Source: Owenia fusiformis (Eukaryota > Annelida > Polychaeta > Sabellida > Oweniidae). From it: 64,000 nt of DNA. Made by a program: the position numbers and the translations under genes. Location: NCBI GenBank assembly GCA_903813345.2, contig CAIIXF020000002.1:7185772-7249771 (forward strand). Direction: 5' to 3'. Of the stretch, positions 44,516-56,604 are shown in pieces; within the stretch, counting starts at the first letter, position 1; each line of letters begins with the position of its first letter. The notes under the pieces were generated by a model. The model was given only the letters and a program-made list of their open reading frames with translations. It did no database searches and was not told the DNA's origin.

Positions 44516-47403
44516 GCATTTTTCAATATTTTCTTCTCTACTCTTGACTTTCTATCAGGATACCATCAGATCGATTTTTCTCGAAATTTCAAAACGCCAT
44601 AACTTTCGAATCGGAAGTCGGATCGAAATTTGGTTTGCAGACTCGGATTCCTGAGAAAATTCTACCCTTAATTCATAACTCATATGTTAAATTTGGAGAA
44701 CTTTTTATTTTGACCTACTTTTCGGACACCATATCTCAAAAGTGGGTCGAAATACTTTCTGACGGCAAAAAGCTAACACTATAAGCACACTTTTTCCTAC
44801 CTGTATACAAAATTTTGAAGCAAATCATTCAAACATAGTGTCAGAATCGCAAAAATAAGGAAAAACTATGAATTTGACCTAGATTTTGACCTGGGGATTT
44901 TGGTGTCCAAATTTTGAGTTAGGTAGCCTTCGAGGTCCCCTTCTTTCATAGGCTTTCATTATTTTAAGCTGTACTTAGTCTATATCTCGAATTTTACACT
45001 TCAAAAAAATCTTTTTTCCCATTGACACAACATGGGGCACCAAATTTAGCGATTTTTGAGCTTTCAAAATGTCATAACTTCCGAACAGGAAGTCGGATCG
45101 AAATTTGATTTGCAGATTCGGATTCCTGAGAAAATTCTATACTTAATTCATAACTCAAACGTTAAATTTGGAGAATTTTTTATTTTGACCTACTTTTCGG
45201 ACACCATATCTCAAAAGTGGGGCAAAATACTTTCTGACGGCAAAAGGCTAACACTATTAGCACACTCTTGGCTACATGTATACAAAATTTTGAAGAATAT
45301 AATCAATCTGTAGTGTCAGAATCGCAAAAATAAGGAAAAACTTTGAATTTGACCTAGATTTTGACCTAGGCATTTTGGTGTCCAAATTTTTATGAAAAGA
45401 AGGTTTTGAGGTCCCTTTCTTTTATGGGCTTCCATTATGTTTAGCTGTGCTTAGTCTGTATCTCGTATTTTACACTTCAAAAAAATATTTTTTCCCATTG
45501 AATTAACATGGGGCACCAAATTTAGCGATTTTTGAATTTTCAAAACGCCATAACTTCTGAACCGGAAGTCAAATCGAAATTTGGTTTTCAGATTCGGAAT
45601 CCTGAGAAAATCTCCTATAAGACTGATATCCTGGACATTGGATTCGGAGAACTTTTTTTTGGACCTCGTTTTCGGACACTGATATCTCGAAATGGGTTTG
45701 AGATACCAAAAAACTAAATCGACCCTAGATTTTCTACTTTTTTACGAGGAACACAATGAAAAAAAACCAGATCAAAAATATTGAAGGACGACCGAGAAAA
45801 TCGAAAAAAGTGACAAAGTACTGGATTTGACCTAGTTCTTGACCTTTGACCTAGATAAAAATTTGACCCAATTTCCCACCAACTAGATACTGAACCTAAA
45901 TGAACTGTATAATGGTCTTTACTGGATACCTTATAGTTATTGAAAAAACTCTTAAAGAAAAATAACTAGACTTTGGAAATTGAACGAAGTTCAATTTCAG
46001 ACTCCAGATCTAGACTTTTTTTTAAGCCCAGTCATCTAAAATAAGCCGAGTCATCCAGAATAAGCTGAGTCATCCAGAATAAGATGGATGGATAAAATAA
46101 GAAGGTAGGATAGGATAGAATGGGACTAAACGATAGGATAGAATAAGAAAGAAGGATAGGATAGAACAGAATAGGAAGAAAGGATATGATAGGAGAGGAT
46201 AGGAAGGAAAAGATACGAAGGAAGGATAGATAGGAAGGATAGGATAGGATCAGATAGGAAGGATGGATGAATTTTTCAATATTTTCTTCTCTACTCTTGA
46301 CTTTCTATCAGGATACCATCAGATCGATTTTCCGAAATTTCGAAACGCCATAACTTCCGAGCCGGAAGTCGGATCTAAATTTGATTTAAAGATTCGGATT
46401 CCTGACAAAATTCTACCCCTAATTCATAACTCATACATTAAATTTGGCAAATTTTTATTTTGACCTACTTTTTGGACACGCCATAACTTCGGAACCGGAA
46501 GTCGGATCGAAATTTGGTTTGCAGATTCGGATTTCTGAGAAAATTCTATTCTTAATTCATAACTCAAACGTTAAATTTGGAGAACTTTTTATTTTGACCT
46601 ACTTCTCGGACACCATATCTCAAAAGTGGGTCAAAATACTTTCTGACGGCAAAAGGCTAACGCTATTAGCACACTCTTGGCTACATGTATACACAATTTC
46701 GAAGAATATAATTAAAGTGTAGTGTCAGAATCGCAAAAATAAGAAAAAACTTTGAATTTGACCTAGATTTTGACCTAGGCATTTTGGTGTCCAAATTTTA
46801 AAGCTAGATGGCTTTTGAGGTCTCATTCTTTTAAAAGCTTTCATTATATTTAGCTGAACTTAGTCTATATTTCGTATTTTTCACTTCAAAAAAATCTTTT
46901 TTCCCATTGACTTAACATGGGCTCAAAATTTAGCGATTTTTGAGCTTTCAAAACGCCATAACTTCAGAACCGGAAGTCTGATCTAAATTTCGTTTTCAGA
47001 TTCGGAATCCTGAGAAAATTTCCTATAAGACTAATATCCTGGACATTTGATTCGGAGAAATTTTTTTTGGACCTCGTTTTCGGACACCGATATCTCGAAA
47101 TCGGTTTGAGATATCAAAAAACTAAATCGACATTCTTAATACTACTTTTTAATCAGGAACACAATGAAAGAAAAACGGATCGAAAATATTGAAGGACGAC
47201 TGAGAAAATCGAAAAAAGTGACAAAGTACTGGATTTGACCTAGTTCTTGACCTTTGACCTAGATAAAAATTTGACCCAATTTCCCACCAACTAGATACTG
47301 AACCTAAATAAACTGTATTATGGTCTTTACTGGATACCTTATAGTTATTGAAAAAACTCTTAAAGAATAATAAGAAGAATAATAAGAATACTGGCAAAAA
47401 CAA

Positions 47404-47431
47404 TAGACTCCAGATTGACATCTGGAGTCTA
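47404..47431. repeat. 3' terminal hairpin (family 1)
   Basis: TAGACTCCAGAT, a 4-base loop, ATCTGGAGTCTA, preceded by TACTGGCAAAAACAA and followed by AATAATAA and the next unit's CTAGA start. Confidence 0.85.
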
Positions 47432-50400
47432 ATAATAACTAGATTGGAGAAATTGAACAAGTTCAATTCAAGACTCCAGATCTAGATTGATTATCTCAAA
47501 ACCATTTTGAGATCTCATATTAATGAAATGGTTGAGTTTGTTACAATTTGGTGGCAGCGGTGGGATTTTTTTTGAGATTTCAAAAGCCCATTTCTTGTAA
47601 ACCGGAAGTCGGATCTCAATTTTGTTTTCAGATTCGGAATCCTGAGAAAATTTTCTATTTAAACCTTAATTTGAACTTTGATATTAATGAGAAATAAAAA
47701 AATATCGGTCAGATTGACATGACATGGGGATATCATCAAATCATTTTTTCAAAATTTCAAAATGTCTTTACTCCTGAACCGGGAGTCGGATCGCAATTTC
47801 GTTTTCAGATTCGGAATCTTGAGACAATTTTCTATTAAATTAATACCAATTTTAATGGATTTGGAACATTAAAAAAATTCAATTTTTTTTTAAAGTCAAA
47901 TTTCTCAAAATCCTTAAAAGTTACAATAAAAAAAAATAGTTCACTTAAAAGCGCTTCTTCTTAGCTACACATTGAAAAAAAATTAAGAAAAAATGATTAA
48001 CCATAACAAAGATAATTGACAATTTGTAAATTTGACCTAGACTTTGACCTTTGACCTAGATAAAAATTTGACCTCATTTCCCAGAAACTAGGTCACATAC
48101 CCTAACTGACCATGTAAACAGATTTACCCTAAGTCTTCTAGTTATTGAGATATCTTGCTAAGAAAAATAATAATAACTAGATTTTGGAAATTGAACGAAG
48201 TTCAATTTCAGACTCCAGATCTAGACTTTTTTTAGCCGAGTCATCCAGAATAAGCCGAGTCATCCAGAATAAGCCGAGTCATCCAGAATAAGCTGAGTCA
48301 TCCAGAAAAAGATGGATAAATAAAATAGGAAGGTAGGATAGGATAGAATAGGAAAGAACGATAGGATAGAATAAGAAAGAAGGATAGGATAGGATAGAAT
48401 AGAATAGAATAGAAAGAAAGGATAGGATAGGATAGAAAGGATAGGAAGGAAAAGATACGAAGGAAGGATAGATAGGAAGGATAGGATAGGATCATATAGG
48501 AAGGATGGATGAATTTTTCAATATTTTCTTCTCTACTCTTGACTTTCTATCAGGATAACATCAGATCGATTTTCTCGAAATTTCAAAACGCTATTACTTC
48601 CGAACCGGAAGTCGGATCTAAATTTGGTTTGCAGATTCGGATTCCTGACAAAATTCTACCCCTAATTCATAACTCATACGTTAAATTTGGAGATTTTTTA
48701 TTTTGACCTACTTTTCGGACACGCCATAACTTCCGACCCGGAAGTCGGATCGAAATTTGGTTTGCAGATTCAGATTCCTGACAGAATTCTACCCTTAATT
48801 CATAACTCATATATTCAATTTGGAGAACTTTTTATTTTGACCTACTTTTCGGACACCATATCTCAAAAGTGGGTCAAAATACTTTCTGACGGCAAAAGGC
48901 CAACACTATAAGCACACTCTTGGCTACATGTATACAAAATTTCGAAGAATATAATTAATCTGTAGTGTCAGAATCGCAAAAATAAGGAAAAACTTTGAAT
49001 TTGACCTAGATTTTGACCTAGGCATTTTGGTGTCCAAATTTTTATGAAAAGAAGGTTTTGAGGTCCCTTTCTTCTATGGGCTTCCATTATCTTTAGCTGT
49101 GCTTAGTCTATATCTCGTATTTTACACTTCAAAAAAATATTTTTTCCCATTGAATTAACATGGGGCACCAAATTTAGCGATTTTTGAATTTTCAAAACGT
49201 CATAACTTCTGAACCGGAAGTCAAATCGAAATTTGGTTTTCAGATTCGGAATCCTGAGAAAATTTACTATAAGACTGATATCCTGGACATTGGATTCGGA
49301 GAACTTTTTTTTGGACCTCGTTTTCGGACACTGATATCTCGAAATCGGTTTGAGATACTAAAAAACTAAATCGACCCTAGATTTTCTACTTTTTTATGAG
49401 GAACACAATGAAAAAAAAACGGATCCAAAATATTTAAGGACGACCGAGAAAATCGAAAAAAGTGACAAAGTACTGGATTTGACCTAGTTCTTGACCTTTG
49501 ACCTAGATAAAAAATTGACCCAATTTCCCACCAACTAGATACTGAACCTAAATATACTGTATTATGGTCCTTACTGGATACCTCATAGTTATTGAAAAAA
49601 CTCCTAAAGAATAATAAGAATAATAAGAATAAGAACTAGACTTTGGAAATTGAACGAGTTCAATTTCAGACTCCAGATTCAGACCTTTTTAGCCGAATCA
49701 TCCAAAATAAGCCGAGTCATCTAGAATAAGCTGAGTCATCCAGAAAAAGATGGATGGATAAAATAGGAAGGTAGGATAGGATAGAATAGGAAGGGACGAT
49801 AGGATAGAATAAGAAAGAAGGATAGGATAGAATAGGAAGAAAGGATATGATAGGATAGGAAGGAAAAGATACGAAGGAAGGATAGATAGGAAGGATAGGA
49901 TAGGATCAGATAGGAAGGATGGATGAATTTTTCAATATTTTCTTCTCTACTCTTGACTTTCTATCAGGATACCATCAGATCGATTTTTCCGAAATTTCAA
50001 AACGCCATAACTTCTGAACCGGCAGTCAGATCGAAATTTGGTTTGCAGATTCGGATTCCTGACAAAATTCTACCCCTAATTCATAACTCATACGTTAAAT
50101 TTTGAGATTTTTTATTTTGACCTACTTTTTGGACACGCCATAACTTCCGAACCGGAAGTCGGATCGAAATTTGGTTTGCAGATTCGGATTCCTGACAAAA
50201 TTCTACCCCTAATTCATAACTCATACGTTAAATTTGGGGATTTTTTTATTTTGACCTACTTTTCGGACTCCATATCTCAAAAGTGGGTCAAAATACTTTC
50301 TGACGGCAAAAGGCTAACACTATTAGCACACTCTTGGCTACATGTATACACAATTTCGAAGAATATAATTGAAGTGTAGTGTCAGAATCGCAAAAATAAG

Positions 50401-51051
50401 GAAAACCTTTGAATTTGACCTAGATTTTGACCTAGGCATTTTGGTGTCCAAATTTTGAAACTAACTGGCTTTTGAGGTCCCCTTCTGTTGAAGGCTTTCA
50501 TTAAATTAAGCTGAACTCAGTCTATATTTCGTATTTTTCACTTCAAAAAAATCTTTTTTCTCATTGACTTAACATGGGCACCAAATTTAGCGATTTTTGA
50601 GCTTTTAAAACGCCATAACTTCCAAACCGGAAGTCGGATTGAAATTTGGTTTGCAGATTTGGATTCCTGGAGAAATTCTTCCCTTAGTTCATAACTCATA
50701 TGTTAAATTTGGAGAAACCTCTAATTTCGACCTACTTTCTGGACGCCATATTTCAAAATCGGTAAGAGTAATCAGAAAATGGATGGCATATTATGAAAGG
50801 GCTGTTTCTAAGCTACATGATGATAAAAAGACGAAGACGTTTCGATAAATAACAACGAAGATAATGGACAGAAGGTTGAAAATGTAAGATTTGACCTAGT
50901 TCTTGACCTTTGACCTAGATAAAAAATTGACCCAATTTCCCACCAACTAGATACTGAACCTAAATGAACTGTATAATGGTCTTTACTGGATACCTTATAG
51001 TTATAGAAAAAACGTCTAAAGAATAATAAAGAAGAATACTGGCAAAAACAA

Positions 51052-51132
51052 TAGACTCCAGATTGACATCTGGAGTCTAATAAGAAGAATACTGGCAAAA
51101 ACAATAGACTCCAGATTGACATCTGGAGTCTA
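51052..51132. repeat. Two consecutive 3' terminal hairpins (family 1)
   Basis: Hairpins at 51052-51079 and 51105-51132, each preceded by GAAGAATACTGGCAAAAACA. The second is a 3' end with no body of its own, followed directly by the next unit start at 51137. Confidence 0.85.
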
Positions 51133-52531
51133 ATAACTAGACTTTGGAAATTGAACGAAGTTCAATTTCAGACTCCAGATTTAGACCTTTTTTAGCCGAG
51201 TCATCCAGAATAAGCCGAGTCATCCAGAATAAGCTGAGTCATCCAGAAAAAGATGGATGGATAAAATAGGAAGGTAGGATAGGATAGAATAGGAAGGAAC
51301 GATAGGATAGAATAAGAAAGAAGGATAGGATAGAACAGAATAGGAAGAAAGGATATGATAGGAGAGGATAGGAAGGAAAAGATACGAAGGAAGGATAGAT
51401 AGGAAGGATAGGATAGGATAAGATCAAATAGGAAGGATGGATGAATTTTTCAATATTTTCTTCTCTACTCTTGACTTTCTATCAGGATACCATCAGATCG
51501 ATTTTCCGAAATTTCAAAACGCCATAACTTCCGAACCGGAAGTTGGATCGAAATTTGATTTAAAGATTTGGATTCCTGACAAAATTCTACCCCTAATTCA
51601 TAACTCATACGTTAAATTTGGCGAATTTTTATTTTGACCTACTTTTCGGACACGCCATAACTTTGGAACAGGAAGTCGGATCGAAATTCGATAAGCAGAT
51701 TCGGATTTCTGAGACAATTCTACCCTTAATTCATAACTCATATGTTAAATTTGGAGAATTTTTTATTTTGACCTACTTTCCGGACACCATATCTCAAAAG
51801 TGGGTCACAATACTCTCTGACGGCAAAAGGCTAACACTATTAGCAAACTCTTGGCTACATGTATACACAATTTCGAAGAATATAATTAAAGTGTAGTGTC
51901 AGAATCGCAAAAATAAGGAAAACCTTTGGATTTGACCTAGGTATTTTGGTGTCAAAATTTTGAAGCTAGATGGCTTTTGAGGTCCCCTTCTTTTAAAAGC
52001 TTTCATTAAATTAAGCTGAACTCAGTCTATATTTCGTATTTCTCACTTCAAAAAAATCTTTTTTCCCATTGACTTAACATGGGCACCAAATTTAGCGATT
52101 TTTGAGCTTCTAAAACGTAACTTTCGAACCGGAAGTCTGATCCAAATTTGGTTTGCAGATTCGGATTCCTGAGATTATTCTACACTTATTTGATAACTCA
52201 CATGTTGAATTTGGAGAACTTTATGTTCTGACCTACTTTCCGGACGCCATATCTCAAAATCGGTAACAGTAATCAAAAATCTGATGGCACACTTATGAAA
52301 GGGCTGTTTCTAAGCTACATGATGAAAAAAAGATAATGTTGTTTCGATAAATAACGACGAAGATATTAGGCGGAAGGTTGAAAATGTAAGATTTGACCTA
52401 GTTCTTGACCTTTGACCTAGATAAAAAATTGACCCAATTTCCGAGAAACTAGATACTGGACCTAAATTGACCATATACATGTCTTGACTCAATGTCTTCT
52501 GACTACTGAGAAAACGTGTAGAGAATAATAA

Positions 52532-53672
52532 CTAGACATTTAAAATCGCCATGGGGGCGATTTCGTAGAATGCCGTTCCTCGCCGCAGCAGCAAATTCGG
52601 TGCACAATTGACCTTTTTCAAGGTCAAGCAGAGGTCGAATTCCAAAACCGAAAGCATATTTAGAATCAGGGACATCCATACTTCATACTTGCAAAGAATT
52701 GGAATGAAAATCACCCAAATTATAAACCCTAGAGATATGTTAAATGGGAAGAGTAAGGCATGCAAAAAATAACTACAGTGGCTCCTTGAACAGGTAAAAC
52801 AAGAAATAAGTTTTACGTCATTTTACGGTGAAGGTCATAGGTCAAGGTCAAAATGTTGACCTAATTTACTCTAGTTTAGTACAGTGTAATACAATGGTAC
52901 CAATTTCGAATCAATTTGAGCAATTTTAGCAATTTAACCTTTTTGACCTTTTCAAGGTCACCCGGAGGTCAAATTCCAAAACCACAAGCATATTTAGAAT
53001 CAGGGACATCCATACTTCATACTTGCAAAGAATTGGAATGAAAATCCTAGTTTTCAACTTTGAGGTCATTTGAAGGTCAATGTCAAAGGTCAAGGTCAAA
53101 ATGGTGACCTAATTTACTCTATCCGAGTACAGTGTAATACAATGGTACCAATTTGGAATCAATTTGAGCGATTTTGATTTTTGAACTTGTTGACCTTTTC
53201 AAGGTCACTCAGAGGTCGGATTCCAAAACCGAAAGCATATTTGGAATCAGGGGCTTCTATTCTTTATATCTGCTCAGAATTGGGATCGGATACACAGTTT
53301 TCAAATTTTGCCCCACTGGGGTGCCCCATTTTTCAAATTTGGGGCACCCAATTTTAAAACCCGGAATATATGTGAAATGGCAATTGTGAGGGATGGCATA
53401 TGCAAATTTTGGGTAAAAAATAAAAATGGTTACTCCTTGTACGTGCAAAAATGTAAAAATTTGCGATTTGACCTTGGCTAATTAGGGAGGGGCTAATTAA
53501 AAAAATGAAGGCATTTCCCTGTAGCCCAGGAACATGTCAAGGTTGATGGTATATGCTAATTAGCTGACATGTCGGTGTGTGCGGAGAAATCTTGCGTGGA
53601 ATAATAATAATAATAAAAATAAGAAAAAGGCGAAAACTATAGAATGCCGTTTCTTCGAAACCGGCATTCTAA
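52532..53672. mobile_element. Array unit 8: family 2 element with its own end code
   Basis: Starts CTAGACATTTAAAATCGCC, with a 5' hairpin AAATCGCC-loop-GGCGATTT and then TAGAATGCCG. It ends GGCGAAAACTATAGAATGCC with the terminal hairpin AGAATGCCG-loop-CGGCATTCT before AATAAAG. The body has three direct repeats of an approximately 100-bp segment (near 52612, 52945 and 53185; TTCCAAAACCGAAAGCATAT). It has the same layout as family 1 but a different stem sequence. No ORF of substance. Confidence 0.65.
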
Positions 53673-53937
53673 TAAAGAAGAAGAAGAAGAAGAAGAAGAA
53701 GAAGAAGAAGAAGAAGAAGAATACTGACAAAAGCTATAGACTCCAGATTTACATCTGGAGTCTAATAATAAGAATACAGGCAAAAACAATAGACTCCAGA
53801 TTTTCAATCTGGAGTCTAATAAGAAGAAGAAGAATACTGGCAAAAACAATAGACTCCAGATTGACATCTGGAGTCTAATAATAATAATAAGAAAACTGGC
53901 AAAAGCAATAGACTCCAGATTTTCAATCTGGAGTCTA
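53673..53937. repeat. Four tandem bodyless 3' ends with hairpins
   Basis: Hairpins at 53737-53764, 53790-53817, 53847-53874 and 53909-53937, all TAGACTCCAGAT-loop-ATCTGGAGTCTA. Each is preceded by ACTGGCAAAAACAATA-like sequence and separated by variable (AAG)n or (AAT)n. The loops differ (TTAC, TTTCA, TGAC, TTTCA). Confidence 0.85.
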
Positions 53938-53939
53938 AT

Positions 53940-55343
53940 AATGGAAATACCCAATGGTTTAATACAAAATGTGGAGTCAAACAGGGCTGTACCTTATCAA
54001 CTACTCTATTTTCAATCGTCATGACTGACCTTCAAGATGAACTTTTAAAATCTGATGTAGGTATTACATTTAATAACTCAAAATTCCCTAGCCTCATGTG
54101 GGCCGATGATATAGTACTTTTAGGCAATTCTGAAAATGATCTCAATAAGATGCTCAAAATCACTAATGATTTTGCTATTAAATATGGTTTTAGGTTTAGT
54201 GAGAAAAAATCAAAAGTCATGGTTATAGGCAAGAAGATTGTTAAGAACAAGTTATGGAAATTAGGCGATCTCAACTTAAAAGAAGTCCAAACCTATAAAT
54301 ATTTAGGTATTCATATTGATCGATCCTTGAAGGATAACTACCACATAATTGATCAACAAATTCAAAAGTCAAAGACTCTGAAGAACTTTATTACATTCAT
54401 ACTGAGCAAACATTTAAATGCTAAACGTATTGAATTTGGTAATACGCTTTATACAACAAAATTCCTCTCGGGGCTGTTACATGGCTGTGGTGTTTGGGTT
54501 ACGAATACCAAGACCATCCTTGATAAACTCCGGACAATGCAATATGACATGGCCAGGGGTATTTTCAATATAAAAAGTACCCCTGCATATGTTGCTATCA
54601 TTAATGAACTTGGTTGGACACCAATTAAGTACATAGTCCTCAAGCGACAAATCCAATATTTTCTCCATTTACAGACTCTTGATCAGGGGTCATTCATAAG
54701 ATTACTACTAACAAGAATGCAAGAACGATTTGCATGTAACAAATCAAATAGTTGGAAATATGTCGAGCACATAAATGATATCTTTAAACTGATTGACCTT
54801 AAAGGCATTGACAATAACTTAAATACTTTGATAGAAAATTATGAATCTTCTATTCAGAAGACATGCGACTCTGAGATACAAATTGAAATGAATGGAAAGT
54901 CTTCCTTGACACTGTATAGACAGCTTATTGATCTTAAACATAAAGGTTTACAGTACTATTTAAGAAATGATTTTGATTTTGCAAGCGCACGATTAAAATT
55001 TCTTGCTCGGACCGGGAAACTAGGCCTTAAAGGTGAAACATATAAATGGGCAAATGTACAAGTTAATAGCCCATTCTGTGATTTTTGCTCTGATAAAGAA
55101 GAGAATATAGAACATAGATTACTATTTTGTTCTAATTTTGCAGGGGAAAGATCCAAATTTTATAAAATACTTGAGGATAAAATTCCCATACATTTAACAG
55201 GGATATTCTTTAGCGCCCCAACTGACACAAAATTGAAATGGTTACTGGGAGATGAGGCATACATCTTTGGGGGGCACGAATATGGTGTTTTATTGGACTC
55301 TTTAGTAAAAAGCTTTTTAAATAAGATTTTAAGTAAATATTAA
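53940..55343 (+). pseudogene. LINE ORF2 part 3: rest of RT and C-terminal Cys/His motif
   Basis: 467 codons in the original LINE frame, resuming at AATGGAAATACC. It contains motif B (KCGVKQGCTLS), motif C (MWADDIVLL, with the catalytic Asp pair), and the thumb and C-terminal region including CDFCSDKEENIEHRLLFC, a CCHC-type motif usual near the end of LINE ORF2. It stops at TAA 55341-55343. Without the two insertions ORF2 would be about 1,220 codons, a normal LINE size. As a free-standing ORF (from the ATG at 54021) it would lack motifs A and B and be inactive. Confidence 0.9.
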
Positions 55344-55508
55344 CATACCTATGTTTTAATTCTTTTTAAGACTCATTTTAGTTTGATAAAATGTTGTTTT
55401 TAACCAACATGGCATTTTGGATATTTTCGATTAGATGTACCTTAATGTAAGAGTGCCACTGTTAAAAAAGTGTATATCTAAATAAATAAATAAATAAATA
55501 AATAAATA
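55344..55508 (+). other. LINE 3' UTR and (TAAA)n tail
   Basis: About 135 bp after the ORF2 stop, then seven tandem AAAT/TAAA units (55480-55508). A short microsatellite tail in place of poly(A) is typical of several LINE clades and marks the 3' end of the insertion. Confidence 0.75.
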
Positions 55509-55579
55509 TTAGATTAACTTTGTTTTTCGCTGGAGTTAATTGACTTATATGTAAGATACTGGAGACGATCGATGAGTAC

Positions 55580-55815
55580 TCGGATTCAAGTTAAAAATCG
55601 GGAGGAAGGAGGAAAAAACGGGAGGACACAGACAAAATCGGGGGATGTTTACCTAAAACATGCGAAGTTTTTTGTAGGAATCGGGGGAAATCGGGAGAAA
55701 AAATCGGGAGATGATGAAAAATTACAAAATTAGAAAATCGGGAGATGGCAAAATTGCGCAGGAGATGGGTTAAAAAAACAGGAATCTCCCGATTTAAATC
55801 GGGAGTTGGCAACTG
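55580..55815. repeat. AAATCGGGAG-rich repeat block
   Basis: Repeated AAATCGGGAG/AACGGGAGGA words ending in the inverted pair CTCCCGATTT / AAATCGGGAG and GTTGGCAACTGTG. Resembles the 31.3-kb CAGGAG block in layout. Confidence 0.7.
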
Positions 55816-56078
55816 TGCTGTTTGCAAATTAAACTTATCAGAAACATTTTACATTTGCACATATGGCCTATGAAACATATATAAACCACATCTTGAATCA
55901 TTCATAGACACATTTGAAACAAATAATTTTGCTAAAATTGTTTGATAAGTATGCCAACTGTATTTTAATAAAAGAAAGAATTACATGTATAAGAGTGCAA
56001 ATTAAATGTTTCTTGTGTACCATAAGCCCAGTTAGGGTTGACTATTTTGTACGACAAGTGACACTATGGTTTAAAAAT

Positions 56079-56470
56079 ATGTATTTCATACCTACTGAGG
56101 TTCTAGGTACATAACGAGCGGGAATATATAGTGTATCTAGGGACTGGCATCCCGGTCACGCTCCTGAAAATTTTTTTTTTTTAATTTTTTTCAAATTTTT
56201 TTTCAAAATTTTTTTAAAATTTTTTTTTCAAATTTTTTTTTCAAATTTTTTTTCAAATTTTTTTTCAATTTTTTTTCAAAATTTTTGTCAAATTTTTTCA
56301 AAATTATTTTAACTTTCAAGTTTTTTTAAATTTCGTTTTTTCAAATGTTTTGAAAATCTCGCAAACTTTAAGACCAAGAAAACGCCTAGTACTTAAAGTA
56401 TGTTTAATTTGGAATTTTGGATCTTTATAAGGTATGATGTACCTAGAACCTCAGTAGGTATGAAATACAT
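56079..56470. mobile_element. MITE, family C (copy 1)
   Basis: 392 bp with a perfect 32-bp inverted repeat: ATGTATTTCATACCTACTGA continuing GGTTCTAGGTAC at 56079-56110, and its complement at 56439-56470. The interior is T-rich (CAAATTTTTTTT words). Confidence 0.85.
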
Positions 56471-56476
56471 CTGTTA

Positions 56477-56602
56477 TGTACGGTCGGTTTTCGATACAGG
56501 GTTTATCCCGCGGGAAATATGTGGTCTCTGCGGTCCCTCGGGAGATACACATATTTCCCTTGGGAAAAACCCTGTATCCAAAACCTCCCAGTACATAACC
56601 CT
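56477..56602. repeat. Dispersed palindromic repeat, family A (copy 3)
   Basis: GATACAGGGTTTATCCCGCG and the arm GGGAAATATGTG pair with CACATATTTCCC and AACCCTGTATCC. Flanked by GTACGGTCG and AGTACATAACCC, which themselves match the ends of the 10.9-kb copy. Confidence 0.8.
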
Positions 56603-56604
56603 TA

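Larger units (their letters stand above)
42619..53937. mobile_element. Insertion 2: head-to-tail array of elements with 3' terminal hairpins
   Basis: 11.3 kb inserted into an AATAAT run in LINE ORF2. Eight unit 5' ends of the form AATAACTAGA(C/T) lie at 42626, 44213, 45966, 47439, 48177, 49636, 51137 and 52532. Family 1 units (the first seven) continue with a hairpin AAATTGAAC-GAA-GTTCAATTT and then AGACTCCAGAT. Their complete 3' ends read GGCAAAAACAATAGACTCCA and form a terminal hairpin AGACTCCAGAT-loop-ATCTGGAGTCT before AATAA. The bodies share CGGAAGTCGGATCGAAATTT, GACCTAGATTTTGACCTAG and (in five units) a GGATA microsatellite. No replicase or transposase. I infer non-autonomous Helitron/Helentron-like elements (HINE or pearl-like), moderately supported. 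Confidence 0.6.

Noticed and set aside
43298-52492. Numerous 60-105-codon ORFs in the hairpin-element array
   Set aside because: They repeat with the units, have no domains and lie in non-autonomous element bodies with variable frames.
42619-53937. Satellite DNA/centromeric array interpretation
   Set aside because: Unit lengths vary from 0.7 to 1.75 kb, ends are sharply defined with hairpins, and the block interrupts a LINE at an AATAAT run, which fits transposed elements better than a satellite.
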